Positions 10,393 through 19,870 of a stretch of 64,000 nt of DNA are shown in pieces. The stretch is from Vulcanisaeta distributa JCM 11213. Its GTDB lineage: Archaea; Thermoproteota; Thermoprotei; Thermoproteales; Thermocladiaceae. The notes under the pieces are model-generated. The model made no database searches and had not been told where the DNA came from. It worked only from the letters and a program-made list of their open reading frames with translations. The stretch covers positions 43,311 to 107,310 of the forward strand of contig BBCS01000007.1 of assembly GCA_001316125.1 (NCBI GenBank). The letters are read 5' to 3'. The position numbers and the translations under genes were made by a program. The first letter of the stretch is position 1. The number at the start of each line of letters is the position of its first letter.

Positions 10393-11514
10393 CTAACCAA
10401 CCACTGCTATGGCAGGTCTTGAAAGGCTTCTTAACTCACCTAATATATCCTCGGGCCTTAACCTACTTATGTAGTTAATGAACCTTTCATAATAATCCGT
10501 TGGTAGGCCATATGTTGGCACTACTGAGTAAAGCGTTGCCATGCCCTCTGGCGACTCAGCAATAACCTTAAGCCTACCAATCCTATTCCTAACGGCCATT
10601 TGTAACTCCTCCTCAGAAATTGTTTGATTACCTATAGTATTTAGCATGACATCAAGGGTCTCCTTAAGGACCTCCCTACGCACGCCAGCCATCGCGATGA
10701 GAACCCCCCCTGAACTACCCAGTGGCCAATACATGGAGTAGGCGTAGTAAGCCAAGCCCCCCCTCTTCACCCTGACCTCCCTATAAAGTCTCGACACTAG
10801 TCCCATACCACCGAGTATCGTATTCATCACAGTGACCCTGAAGGAACCCTCCAGGTCTGTAATTTCGTAACTTGGGTATGCGATGGTTACCGTAGTCTGC
10901 ACCTTACCCTCGAGCCTAACATCAACATTATCACTGTTGAACCTATTAATGGGGGGGATTTTCTCATACCTCATGAATGGTAAATTAATATCAACAATGT
11001 CCTCAGGCGCCACGATGGTTAACGATAATGCCTTTAATGCGTCAATACTTTGCTTAATATCATCCTTAGTTATATCACCGAATTTGTAATCATAGGCTAA
11101 TGGGTGCCGTGAATATGGGTGGTCATTAAATAGTATCCTCAATGCCTCAGCCACTGATCTCGTTGCCGTATCCTCCCTATTGAGGTCCACGTTTATCCTC
11201 GCCTCCCTAATGGCATCACCAAGCCTATCAATGACTGGGCTTAGGAGCATGTTTTCAATGAGACCCACAGCCCTATTAATCACGGAGTACCTGGCCTTAA
11301 CCCTAAGCGTGAGTGCATCAAGACCCTTCTCAAAGCTGAATGAAACACCCATTTTCTCCAACTCCCTGGCATAATTGCTCATTCTCCATAGCGGTATTAA
11401 GACATTGGCAATGCCAGGGCGAAGTTCCTGCAGTGAGCCTAAGTTTAACTTAATGTCAAGTACGGCAACGTCGTTGACGGGCGATTTAATAAATAACTTA
11501 TTAGCCATGACCAT
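10393..11514 (-). CDS. M16 family peptidase-like protein, non-catalytic partner
   Basis: About 370 residues with the M16B (pitrilysin/MPP) fold: GLIENMLLSPV, SVAEALRILFNDHPYSRHPL, then TILGGMGLVSRLYREVRVKR and GLAYYAYSMYWPLGSSGG. No HxxEH zinc motif is present, so this should be the non-catalytic half of a heterodimer, as in many bacterial and archaeal M16B pairs. Its start overlaps the stop of the catalytic gene upstream (11514-11516), so the two are co-translated. C7 runs at about 10704 and 10758 add a Gly each. The substrate is unknown. Confidence 0.85.
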   Translation of the reverse strand: MVMANKLFIKSPVNDVAVLDIKLNLGSLQELRPGIANVLIPLWRMSNYARELEKMGVSFSFEKGLDALTLRVKARYSVINRAVGLIENMLLSPVIDRLGDAIREARINVDLNREDTATRSVAEALRILFNDHPYSRHPLAYDYKFGDITKDDIKQSIDALKALSLTIVAPEDIVDINLPFMRYEKIPPINRFNSDNVDVRLEGKVQTTVTIAYPSYEITDLEGSFRVTVMNTILGGMGLVSRLYREVRVKRGGLAYYAYSMYWPLGSSGGVLIAMAGVRREVLKETLDVMLNTIGNQTISEEELQMAVRNRIGRLKVIAESPEGMATLYSVVPTYGLPTDYYERFINYISRLRPEDILGELRSLSRPAIAVVG

Positions 11515-12762
11515 CACCTGTAGATTATGGAGATCGACCTATCCAATAACTTATTTACGAAATCCACGTACTCAACCTCGCCCAGCTTTGTTGCGTCCTC
11601 AATCGTGGAAAGAAGCTTAGTTGGGTCATTCATAAATAATTGAGAAAGACCGTATAACTGCGCTAACTTACTTGGTGAGTCCATGGAGAATGCTAGCCTA
11701 GCCTTATTCTTTCCTTGGCGAAGTTCAGCTCGTCCTCACTCGGCCTCTCCATAATCAATTCCTCAATCCTCGCTACGGCTTTATCAGGGTCCTTAACATT
11801 ATAAACAATTATTGAGTATAGGTTGTTCATGTACGTCACCTCATAATAACTATAAACTGCATCGCCAAGCCCCCCCTCCTCAACAAGCCTATAAAGCCTT
11901 GAGGATCTTGGAACAGCCATGGGTTCCCTACTCGTCAAGCCATAGGCAAATACCCTATCGCCAGATACTATGAAATCCATGAGAATGAACTTCCTTAGGC
12001 CATCAATGTCGTAAGCCCCCAGGAACTTTAAATGCGATTAATAGCCTAGGCGTCTCATTATTTAATGCCCTCAACTCAACCTTAACCCGACCCTGAAGTC
12101 CATCATCCCAGGCTTAACAATCCCAGACTCACCGCCCGGCTCAATACCACCGAAGTACCTGGTTACCAATTCCGTAGCCCTATCCTCACTCAACCCCCCC
12201 CAACCATGACTAACACGGCATTGCCTGGGTTATAATAACGCCTGTAATACCTAAATAACTCATCCCTAGAGACCCTGTTTAAGTCGCTTCTTAAACCGAT
12301 GACTGCGTATCGGTATGGGTGCGTGTCCCACGCAATCAATGAGGCCCTATACATGAGCCTAAAGTCAGGGTCATTCTCATTCATGTCAAACTCACTGAGT
12401 ACAATTTTTCTCTCTAGCTCGAATTCACCAGGATCAAAAACGGCATTCGTCATCCTCTTACTCTCAATCTCAAGACCCAACTCAGCATACTCAATAGGCA
12501 GCACCTCAACGTAGGCCGTATAGTCATAGTTAGTAAAGCCATTGAATACGGCGCCAACGCCTTCAATGAGCTCGTCGATACTACCTTTCAATCCATCAAT
12601 CCTCCTAAATAACATGTGCTCCACTAAGTGTGAGCCCCCGAATATGCCTGGGTACTCGTTCTTGGCGCCTACATTGTAGAAGGCGTAGATGGCAACAACG
12701 TCAACGGGCATATGATGGGTAATCACAGTCAATCCATTACTAAGCCTAACTGAACTCACCAT
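11514..12762 (-). CDS. M16 family zinc metallopeptidase, catalytic subunit (frame broken)
   Basis: Carries the inverted zinc motif HLVEHMLF near residue 45 and the downstream glutamate region ERKIVLSEFDMNENDP. It continues with HPYRYAVIGLRSDLNR and RRYYNPGNAVLVMVGG. A C8 run (12193-12200) breaks the frame there; MDFIVSGDRVFAYGL and KERIRLAFSMDSPSKLAQL follow in other frames. About 415 residues in all, the normal M16B length. It forms an operon with the non-catalytic partner. The likely role is peptide degradation or processing in the cytoplasm, since no signal peptide is seen. Confidence 0.85.
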
Positions 12763-12798
12763 ACAAAAGTAATAAGTGGTGTACTCATAAAAGTATTG

Positions 12799-12853
12799 CG
12801 AGTGATGAGTGCCGAGTTCGCAGAACGGTGAAGAGTCGGTTCTATGCTGAGTT
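12799..12853 (+). ncRNA. Box C/D guide sRNA
   Basis: All four boxes are in register: C GTGATGA (12802-12808), a 12-nt guide GTGCCGAGTTCG, D' CAGA (12821-12824), a 3-nt spacer, C' GTGAAGA (12828-12834), a 12-nt guide GTCGGTTCTATG, and D CTGA (12847-12850). Exact 12-nt guides are the hallmark of archaeal C/D sRNAs, which direct Nop5-fibrillarin to 2'-O-methylate rRNA or tRNA five bases upstream of each D box. D' and C' each differ by one base from consensus, which is common for internal boxes. It lies between the M16 genes and S10. Targets were not searched. Confidence 0.8.
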
Positions 12854-13040
12854 TAGGAAATAATGTGTCTTGCCTTCGTAATAATCCATTGAGTCCTTCT
12901 ATATCAGGGAAAGGCTTTTTACCTCAATACGTGATTACGCACCAGTAGATGATGAGTTTAGAGCCCGCCTAGCTCCTGCTGTGACGATAGCTGAGCTGAT
13001 TAGGTGGTTTATTAAGAAGTGAGATATGGTTTGAGGGATT
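12854..13040. other. Intergenic stretch with an unassigned short open frame
   Basis: Between the C/D sRNA and S10. An open + frame ending TGA at about 13021 reads protein-like (RDYAPVDDEFRARLAP, ending IRWFIKK) but has no usable start codon after the upstream stops near 12875. It may be a remnant or a small gene broken by a missing base. I see nothing else convincing here. Confidence 0.25.
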
Positions 13041-13057
13041 TTACGTTAGAAACGTAA
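13041..13057. repeat. Perfect 7-bp hairpin downstream of S10
   Basis: TTACGTT-AGA-AACGTAA is a perfect inverted repeat with a three-base loop, 19 bp beyond the S10 stop codon. It could act as a 3' structure for the EF-1alpha/S10 transcript or be a protein site. No T-run follows on the minus strand. Confidence 0.35.
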
Positions 13058-13075
13058 GACCGTTAGAGGTAGGAA

Positions 13076-13390
13076 TTAATCCACTAGTTCTATTTCGATT
13101 TTAATGTTTTCAGGAACCCTTAACCTCATTAACTGCCTAATGGCCCTCTCGTCAGCGTCCATGTCTATTAATCGCTTATAGATCCTCATCTCCCAGTGGT
13201 CGTACGTGTGGTATCCCTGCCCGCTTGGTGCTCTTCTAACCGTGACCAGCAACCTCTTCCTGGGCAGTGGTATTGGGCCTGAGACCTTAACACCGAGTTT
13301 CTTCGCTATGCCTACTATCTCATTGGCTAGGTCATCAACCTGCTTGCTGTCCGTGCCCCCCCAAATGCGTATTCGCGCCTTTCTCGGCAT
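13076..13390 (-). CDS. rps10: Small ribosomal subunit protein S10
   Basis: 104-residue archaeal S10 (uS10). The family motifs GPIPLPRKRLLVTVRRAP, the DHWEMRIYKRLID stretch and RQLMRLRVPENIKIEIELV are all present. It begins MPRKARIRIWG. A C7 run at 13356-13362 adds one Gly to the normally WGTD segment. Only six bases separate it from the EF-1alpha stop; the EF-1alpha-S10 pair is a classic archaeal arrangement and they surely share a transcript. Confidence 0.97.
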   Translation of the reverse strand: MPRKARIRIWGGTDSKQVDDLANEIVGIAKKLGVKVSGPIPLPRKRLLVTVRRAPSGQGYHTYDHWEMRIYKRLIDMDADERAIRQLMRLRVPENIKIEIELVD

Positions 13391-13396
13391 TAATCA

Positions 13397-14731
13397 TCAC
13401 GCCTTAATTTCAACCTTCTTCGGCTTAATCTCGATTATCTGCAGCGGCTATTGTCCTACCCATGTCCCTAAGGGCGAACCTACCAAGCCCTGGGAAGTCA
13501 CTGTATTTCTCAACAACCACATCCTTAAGCGGCTTAAGCCTAACAACCGCCACGTCACCCTGCTTAATAAACTGAGGCTTCTGCTCCACAGTCTGGCCTG
13601 TCCTTGGGTCGAGCCTGGCGATTATCTCGATTATCTGCGCCGGCACAGTCGCTGTGTGTACGTGAAGTACCGGCGTGTAGCCTGGGCCTATTGCCGTTGG
13701 GTGCCATAGAACCGCTACTCTCGCTACTATCTCCTCAGCAACGGTTGGTGGATTAGCCAGGTGGCCCATGACGTCGCCCCCTCTTGACGTCCTCCTTCTC
13801 AATACCCCCTAACGTTAATACCAATGTTATCGCCAGGCTGCGCCTGCTCCAACTTCATGTGATGCGTCTCAATACTCCTAACATCACCAACTTTAGCAGG
13901 TGGCATTACAACGACCCTATCGCCAACCTTCAGCACGCCAGTCTCAATCCTACCAACTACCACCGTACCTGCACCGGTTATTGTATAGACATCCTGTATT
14001 GGCAATCTAAATGGCTTATCAACTGGTCTTGGTGGTGGTTGTAACGCGTCCAATGCCTCTAGTAGGGTTGGTCCGTTGTACCACGGCGTATTAGAGCTCT
14101 TATCCTTAATATTGTCACCCTTCAGGGCACTGACTGGTATGAAGGGTATCTTCGATGGATCGTAGCCGAGTAGCTTCATGAACTTGCTGACTTCAGCCTT
14201 AATCTGCTCGTACCTCTTCTGATCGTAGTTAACAACATCCATCTTATTGACAGCCACTATTACTTGCCTGATACCCAACGTGGCAGCTAGGAATAGGTGC
14301 TCCCTAGTCTGACCCTGTGGTCCAATGCCTGTCTCGAACTCGCCAGGCCTTGCGGAGACAACGAGCAGTGCTGCATCTGCCTGGCTTGCACCGACTATCA
14401 TGTTCTTGACGAAGTCCCTGTGACCTGGTAGGTCTATGATTGTTATGAAGTACTTGGGCGTTTCGAAGCCCACGTGCATCGCCTCAATCGTGACACCCCT
14501 CTCCCTCTCCTCCTTCAGCCTATCTGTCACCCAGGCGTATACGAAGTCCTCCTTACCCATCTTCTTAGCCTGCTCCTCAAGCTCCTTGAAGCCCTTCTCA
14601 TCAACATAGCCAGTAATCACCAGCAGGTGGCCCACCAATGTTGATTTTCCATGGTCCACATGCCCTATAACCGCTAGATTAAGGTGTGGCTTTTGTAAAG
14701 CCGTCTCCTTAGGCTTCAGTATTAGGCTCAT
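13397..14731 (-). CDS. tef1: Translation elongation factor EF-1alpha (frame broken)
   Basis: GTPase that delivers aminoacyl-tRNA to the ribosome. It has the P-loop GHVDHGKSTL, switch II DLPGHRDFVKNM, NKMD, and domain II/III sequences GAGTVVVGRIETG and HHMKLEQAQPGDN. Single extra Gs in two runs (13805-13809 and 13777-13781, each G5 where G4 restores frame) shift the frame and shift it again around NVRG and GDVMGHL. Near 13430 two bases appear missing in what should be AAG-Q followed by IIEIKPKKVEIKA. The ATG at 14731 matches the family start MSLILKPKE and a TATA box near 14760 (leaderless). EF-1alpha is essential, so these breaks cannot be biological unless recoded. Confidence 0.95.
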
Positions 14732-14803
14732 ACCTATCAAGACGAAGTTATGAATGAGTTAATAAATTTTTAGGTTTCTGCCAGTCATGAAAGCCAGGGC
14801 TCA

Positions 14804-15280
14804 CTATGAAAGTCTTTGCCTTAACTTCTCTACGCTGTCTTGGACTATTTTCTGGGCCACTGGGTCTAGTACTCTAGCTCCCATTGAGCCTATTAGACCA
14901 CCCACATTGCCGTCGAAGTACCAATTAACCTTGGTCCTGCCCGGGCTTGGCTCCTCAAGTCTGAAACCAATTTCGAAGTCCATGGTACTCTGCATCCCTG
15001 TGCCCCCCCTACCAACGACCCTGGCGCTCTCGGGCGGCTTTTTCTCGGTGAATTTGGCGGTTATGTTTATCGTACCCTTAATAGCCCCCCCAACGCCCAT
15101 ACTGGCCTTAACCTTAAAGTTATCTGGGTCGATCACATCCACAGACTCAACACCGGGTATTACTGAGGCTATGTTCCTCGGGTCAATGAGGAAATCATAA
15201 ACCACATCTCTAGGCTTATCAACCTCAAAGGAACCATCATAGTGAACCCTCGCCATACGGTGGGTCAGTGTTAAACTCAT
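14804..15280 (-). CDS. CoxG-like SRPBCC family protein
   Basis: 158 residues. It has the CoxG/polyketide-cyclase pattern: GSFEVDKPRDVVYDFLIDP, then NIASVIPGVESVDVID, KGTINITAKFTE and WYFDGNVGGLIGSMGARVLD. Proteins of this type accompany molybdenum CO dehydrogenase/aldehyde oxidoreductase genes and bind lipids or help enzyme maturation at the membrane. The matching oxidoreductase genes lie 3 kb away (18.4-22.1 kb). Two C7 runs each add a Gly (GVGGAIKG, GRGGTGM). An internal ATG (MARVHYDG) is a possible shorter start. Confidence 0.8.
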   Translation of the reverse strand: MSLTLTHRMARVHYDGSFEVDKPRDVVYDFLIDPRNIASVIPGVESVDVIDPDNFKVKASMGVGGAIKGTINITAKFTEKKPPESARVVGRGGTGMQSTMDFEIGFRLEEPSPGRTKVNWYFDGNVGGLIGSMGARVLDPVAQKIVQDSVEKLRQRLS

Positions 15281-15302
15281 TTATAAGTAATTCCAACGGT
15301 AC

Positions 15303-16469
15303 TTAAATTAATAGGGCAATTATCGAGATTATGCAGGACACCAGTAATAGGGTGGGTATGGTGATAAACCCCCCCACATCAATACCATATATTGATATTA
15401 ATAGTGATATTAGGTACGTGGTTAAACCACCCAGTGAACTAGCCACGTGGTAAGAAACGCCGGCACTGACGTGCTTAACATCACTCCTGAATAGTGATAC
15501 CAGGTATAGTGATTGCGGTGTGTAGGTTATTGCGTCAGCCATGCCAAAGAGAATAAAGAGGAGTAATGGCTCTATCCTAAACATGAAGACATTTACTAAG
15601 GAGAAGAAAACGTAACCAAGTAGTAATGCCTTGATTGGGCTCATCCTAGTCATGATTACCGACATTATTAACGTGAATATCAATAGGGAGATTGTGGCAG
15701 TGATTATTAAGCTTGAAACCTCACGCACGCTAAAGTATAAGAGTAATACGGATGTGTACACGTAAAAGCTCGAACTCTCGCCAAGCTTAACACCAATCGC
15801 CCTTATAATCCTCTTAACATCCTCAACGCGGAATGTCGGCCTCCAATTAACGGATCCAGCGCCCTGCTGTGCAAGTGCTAGGATTACCGTGGCCGATGAG
15901 AGGCTTAATAATGACCCCCCCATTAACAACGCCAACCGCCACTGAATAACCGCGAAGGCTGTTAATAACATACCCAGTGGAACACCGAGTTGCACGAGGC
16001 TCGTTAGAAACCTACCAACACTACCTCTCACGGATTCATACGTAAGGACGGATGCGGATGCCCACTCACCACCGAGAGCCATTCCCTGGGCTACCCTTAG
16101 GACCAATAATTCGTATGTTGCGTACCACGTGTTTTTAATAATCGATATTAGGAGAGTTGAAATGCCCATGATTACGAGAGTTGAGACTAACGATGACTTA
16201 CTAGAAAATTTATCGCCAACCAGGCCAAAGACGTAAGCACCAATGGGCCTTGCAATGAATGCTACGAATATGGTTGTGAAAGATAATAATAGGCCTAAAT
16301 GTAGTGCTGATTTTGTTAATATTATTGATGCGATAATATTGTAGGCTAGGAAGTTGTACCACATGGATACCGTGCCCACCACACTAAATAATGCCGCTAC
16401 CAAATTCCTCATGTGCCAATTCCTAATATTAAACCTGGGCTCTTGAGTGTTGCGGGTTAACTTACTCAC
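15303..16469 (-). CDS. MFS transporter, metabolite:H+ symporter-like
   Basis: 388 residues with about 12 predicted membrane segments. The loop after helix 2, RPIGAYVFGLVGDKFSSK, matches motif A of the metabolite:proton symporter branch, and VLRVAQGMALGGEWASA matches its helix-4 signature. This subfamily imports organic acids or amino-acid derivatives; the substrate here cannot be told. The frame is intact. C7 runs at 15370-15376 and 15916-15922 add one residue each. It overlaps the VKOR-like gene upstream by four bases, suggesting co-expression. Confidence 0.82.
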   Translation of the reverse strand: MSKLTRNTQEPRFNIRNWHMRNLVAALFSVVGTVSMWYNFLAYNIIASIILTKSALHLGLLLSFTTIFVAFIARPIGAYVFGLVGDKFSSKSSLVSTLVIMGISTLLISIIKNTWYATYELLVLRVAQGMALGGEWASASVLTYESVRGSVGRFLTSLVQLGVPLGMLLTAFAVIQWRLALLMGGSLLSLSSATVILALAQQGAGSVNWRPTFRVEDVKRIIRAIGVKLGESSSFYVYTSVLLLYFSVREVSSLIITATISLLIFTLIMSVIMTRMSPIKALLLGYVFFSLVNVFMFRIEPLLLFILFGMADAITYTPQSLYLVSLFRSDVKHVSAGVSYHVASSLGGLTTYLISLLISIYGIDVGGFITIPTLLLVSCIISIIALLI

Positions 16470-16898
16470 GGATTAATTATTATCAATAGTGTGGTTAGTA
16501 GTAGGATTATGTCCGTGGTTAAGCAATACATACAGTAGGCCCTGTGGCTCACCTGTAGGTATATTCCGTAAATACTAATTAGTAAGCCAATTATTGATAG
16601 GGTCAGTGCAATCATTAGTATGTTCATTATTATTAGGAGCCCTATTAGAAATAGAACAATAGCAGCCCCCAATAGCTAGTAATAACCTAATCCTCCTTGG
16701 CACTATGAAGTTGAACCTATCACAATGAAAGATACCGGGTAGGCATACATTTACATACTTGACATTTTCATATGTGTAGTAGGTCATTAGCCTGAACCAG
16801 CTAGTGGTATTACGGCGAGTAACGGTGTCATCAAAATGTCCTAGGAAACACGCATTAAAATCTAGAATGATTTGTGCAAAATATGCATTTTTAATCAA
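16466..16898 (-). CDS. VKOR-like membrane thiol oxidoreductase (frame broken)
   Basis: Small integral membrane protein that I assign to the vitamin K epoxide reductase family. It shows a loop cysteine pair CLPGIFHC, then helices, then the active-site pair YCMYC at the start of the last helix. VKOR homologs reoxidise thioredoxin-like partners to make disulfides in extracytoplasmic proteins. One extra G in the run near 16666-16670 shifts frame in the middle (G4 would join both halves). The N-terminal helix is not obvious and the true start is uncertain; an inner ATG (MTYYTYENVKY) is possible. Confidence 0.55.
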
Positions 16899-16917
16899 CT
16901 AAATAAGTGAATGCTTA

Positions 16918-17432
16918 CTAAGACCTAATTATATAAAGTATGTGAGGTAACTCCTGAAGTATTATTTCAAGCCCAGTCCTAACGCCATCCGGCGAGCCGG
17001 GTAAGGCCACTATTAGCTTACCCCTAGCAACTCCGGCGGTGGCCCTCGTCATAATCACGCCAGTACCAATCTTCTGATAACTAACCTGCCTAAACAACTC
17101 GCCAAAGCCCTCGAGCTCCTTCTCAAAGAGTGGCCTAAGGGCCTCTATCGTTACGTCACTCTTGGCAAGCCCCCCCGTACCACCCGTAAGCACTATCACG
17201 TCTACATCATCACGAAGCAATAAGGAATCAACTAATGAGCGTATCATGACCAGGTCATCCTTTATTAACTCCCTGCCAACAACCCTATGCCCAGCTTGCT
17301 TGAGCATGGACTCCGCCAGATCCCCCCCCGATTCATCGGTGTATGGTTGACCACCCACCTTTGCGTTATAGCGTGACGTGGACACGGTTATCACGAAGAA
17401 ATTGGCGGTCTTAGGGCCTGCTCCTTATGCAT
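16918..17432 (-). CDS. moaB: Molybdenum cofactor biosynthesis protein MoaB/MogA
   Basis: Adenylylates molybdopterin before metal insertion. The sequence has VITVSTSRY, DESG-DLAESML, the signature LTGGTG-LAKSDVTIEAL, RATAGVARGKLIVALPGSP and a C-terminal helix. I extend the start to ATG 17432, because one missing G (CAGGCCCT for CAGGGCCCT) would join MHKEQGPKTANFF to the rest. C7 at 17170-17176 puts an extra Gly into the TGGTGL loop and C8 near 17322-17329 into DESGD. It sits beside the molybdenum aldehyde oxidoreductase genes, consistent with cofactor supply. Confidence 0.9.
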
Positions 17433-17557
17433 TGATCTTGGCACGCTCATCGAGGAAACACCTCATGATTTAGTATTTAAGGACTTCATCTGGCTTACGC
17501 ATAATTATTCATTAACCGCGTAAAAACGCTTATTTAGCCCGGTTAATCAGCAAGTCA

Positions 17558-18364
17558 GTGTCTTCCTGCGAATTTTTTAGGGCCTTGACTAAGGTTAGTT
17601 CGGAGGGTGATAGGATAGTTATTGTTAAGATGATTGTTGGCGATAACGTGTTATCAGACATAGTAGTTAATGGGAAGCCCCCCCTACTCGGTGTTGCCAC
17701 AAGTAATGAAGTCCTGGAACTAGCCAGTAGGGCGTTGGCTGAGAATAGGATCATTGAGACCGTAATAAATGGCGTTAGGGTTATTTTAGAGCCGTAGAGC
17801 CGAGGCCCACGGTAATCGTGGTTGGCTCAGGGCTTATAGCTAAGGCATTACTTGATGTTGGTAATGCCATTGGTTACTACGTGGCTATTGTGGGAAATGG
17901 CGACATAGATAAGGATCGCTTTGGCAATGCATACTTCATAAGTAATGACCTCAGGGACCTTGAAAACTCATTGACGAGAACTCCATCGTAATAATAGCGA
18001 ATGAGGGTGGTAAGCCGTATGATGCCGAGGCCCTCTACATAGCCCTTAAGCACAATGCCAAGTTCATAGCCTACTCGCAAGCCAAAGGAGGGCGGCTATC
18101 ATGATTGCGGACATGGTCAGGAGAGGATTAAGCCTTGATTACGTACTAAGCAAGCTACACTCACCCGTTGGGCTTGACATTGGTGCTAAGACCGCGGGCG
18201 AGATCGCCCTTAGCATACTTGCTGAGGTTATGATGTTCATTAGAAATGCGAGTGGTAAACCAATGCGTGAGGTTAAGGACCCAAGGAAGTTTATTAAGGA
18301 TGCTCTCGAGGGCAAGATACAGGAGCAGTCGTGTTCGTGGAGACCTACTGAGTTTAAACTTTGA
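17558..18364 (+). CDS. XdhC/CoxI family molybdoenzyme maturation factor (frame broken)
   Basis: XdhC-like proteins bind molybdenum cofactor, help its sulfuration and insert it into xanthine dehydrogenase-type enzymes. The N-terminal domain (residues 1-78) is followed by a Rossmann segment [18 protein letters not shown], and the C-terminus reads [24 protein letters not shown], the XdhC hallmark. Frame changes near 17796 (lost G), 17978 and 18090 split it into three pieces. The GTG start lies about 25 bp after a TATA-like CTTATTTAG. It is convergent with the oxidoreductase small-subunit gene. Confidence 0.82.
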
Positions 18365-18374
18365 AATTCCCTGC

Positions 18375-18905
18375 CTATTGCGTTGCCTTTAACTCCTTCA
18401 ATTTCTGAGCAGCCAACTTAACGGCTTCAATTATATTCTGATAACCAGTACACCTGCACAGGTTTCCTGATAAACCCCCCCTCCTAATCTCCTCCTCGGT
18501 TGGGTTAGGATTCTCACTCAGCAACCAGTAGGTCTCCATTATGAAGCCTGGGGGGGTGCAGTAACCGCACTGTAACGCGTGCTTTTCCCAGTAGGCTTCT
18601 TGTATTGGGTGTAGCTTGCCGTCCTTGGCTAAGCCCTCCAGCGTCAGGATTTCCGCGCCATCTGCCTGGACTGCGAGTACCTGGCAGGACTTGACGCTAA
18701 CCCCATTCATTATGACAGTGCATGCACCGCAATGACCGGTATCACAACCAACATGCACGCTCGTAAGCCCAAGATCCTCCCTTAGGAAGTGAACGAGTAA
18801 TTTCCTGGGCTCCACCTCCCTCTCGTACCAGACACCGTTGACCTTGACCCTAATCCTAACCTTCTCCTCCGGCCCAACCTTTAGTGTCGCTGCCATGCTC
18901 ATCAC
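18375..18905 (-). CDS. Aldehyde oxidoreductase, small [2Fe-2S] subunit
   Basis: 176 residues with two [2Fe-2S] domains of the xanthine dehydrogenase/CO dehydrogenase family. The plant-type cluster is in [17 protein letters not shown] and the second in [13 protein letters not shown] and [13 protein letters not shown]. It transfers electrons from the molybdenum site to FAD. C7 runs (18475-18481, 18550-18556) each add one Pro or Gly to otherwise invariant motifs. It overlaps the FAD subunit gene by four bases, and the operon order is medium then small on the minus strand. Confidence 0.94.
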   Translation of the reverse strand: MMSMAATLKVGPEEKVRIRVKVNGVWYEREVEPRKLLVHFLREDLGLTSVHVGCDTGHCGACTVIMNGVSVKSCQVLAVQADGAEILTLEGLAKDGKLHPIQEAYWEKHALQCGYCTPPGFIMETYWLLSENPNPTEEEIRRGGLSGNLCRCTGYQNIIEAVKLAAQKLKELKATQ

Positions 18906-19765
18906 CTCGACAGTGCATTCTTAATGGCTCTCTTAGTCATTACCTTAACCATGGCCCTCTTATACTCGGCCGAGCCCCCCCTGATGTCGCTTATTGGGCT
19001 TGACTCCTTCATAGCCCTTTCAGCCGCGTCCTCAATAACGTCATCCGTCAATTTACGCCCAATCAAGGCCTTCTCAGCCTCACGGGCCCTGAACGGCTTG
19101 GGCCCTGCAGCTGTAATGCCAATGCTTGCGTCCTCCACAGAACCATCGGGGCTAAGCTTGAGCATTACTGCGACGCCGACAACCGCGAAGTCGCCGGCCT
19201 TACGCTCAAGCTTCACGTAGGAGGACTTTACTGTACCACTTAACCTAGGTATCACAATCTCACTAATGACCTCACCCCCCCTACCCAGCGCTGTGGTGAA
19301 TGGGCCCGTTATGAAGTCCTCAACGGGCATCTCCCTAATCCCCCCCGATGGGCCGAGTATCCTCACTGACGCCCTAAGCGCTATTAATGTTGCTGGCCAA
19401 TCCGCCGCTGGGTCGCATGCGCCAGTGAGCCAGCCATCGTTCCCAGGTTCCTGATTTGCGGATCACCGATTTGTATTGCGGTCTCGGGCAGTGCTGAGTA
19501 TATCTTCCAGAGGTCACGATTAACCTCCACCTGGTGATGCCTGACCAATGCGCCAATCCTTATCTTATCGCCCTCAATGCTTATGTATGATAGATTGGGC
19601 ACCTGTTAATATCGACTAGGTATGATGGCCTAATCAACCTAAGCTTAAGCATAGGCATGAGACTCTGCCTCCCGCAAGTATTTTCGCATTCTCATCAGAC
19701 TCGAGGACCTTAACCGCCTCCTCCAATGACGTAACCCTTATGTAACCGAATTTTGGAGGATACAC
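18902..19765 (-). CDS. Aldehyde oxidoreductase, medium FAD-binding subunit (frame broken)
   Basis: FAD subunit of the same enzyme. Family blocks occur in order: [71 protein letters not shown] and [18 protein letters not shown]. At least three single G/C losses (near 19406, 19611, 19672) change frame. The AGGQSLMP and IRNLGT(M/I)GGSL-type motifs bind FAD. GTG start at 19765. It is transcribed away from the large-subunit gene across a 105-bp regulatory gap containing an inverted repeat. Confidence 0.9.
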
Positions 19766-19799
19766 GGTAGTGCGGTTATGGTCGTGCTAATTAAGCATT

Positions 19800-19820
19800 A
19801 CTTTAGCGTTTAGCTAAAGT
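19800..19820. promoter_or_regulatory. Inverted repeat in the divergent aldehyde oxidoreductase promoter
   Basis: ACTTTAGC-GTTTA-GCTAAAGT is a perfect 8-bp inverted repeat with a five-base spacer. It lies between the divergent medium- and large-subunit genes, 15-20 bp upstream of the TATA-like ACTTTTAAG (19835-19843) for the large subunit. Its position suits an activator or repressor controlling both directions. No regulator gene is adjacent. Confidence 0.5.
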
Positions 19821-19870
19821 ACTAGGAGGTAATTACTTTTAAGGGGGGGTAATGATTACTAAACCACACA

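Noticed and set aside
12913..13021. Protein-like open frame ending IRWFIKK downstream of the C/D sRNA.
   Set aside because: No start codon follows the upstream stops and no family is recognisable; recorded only as an unassigned stretch.
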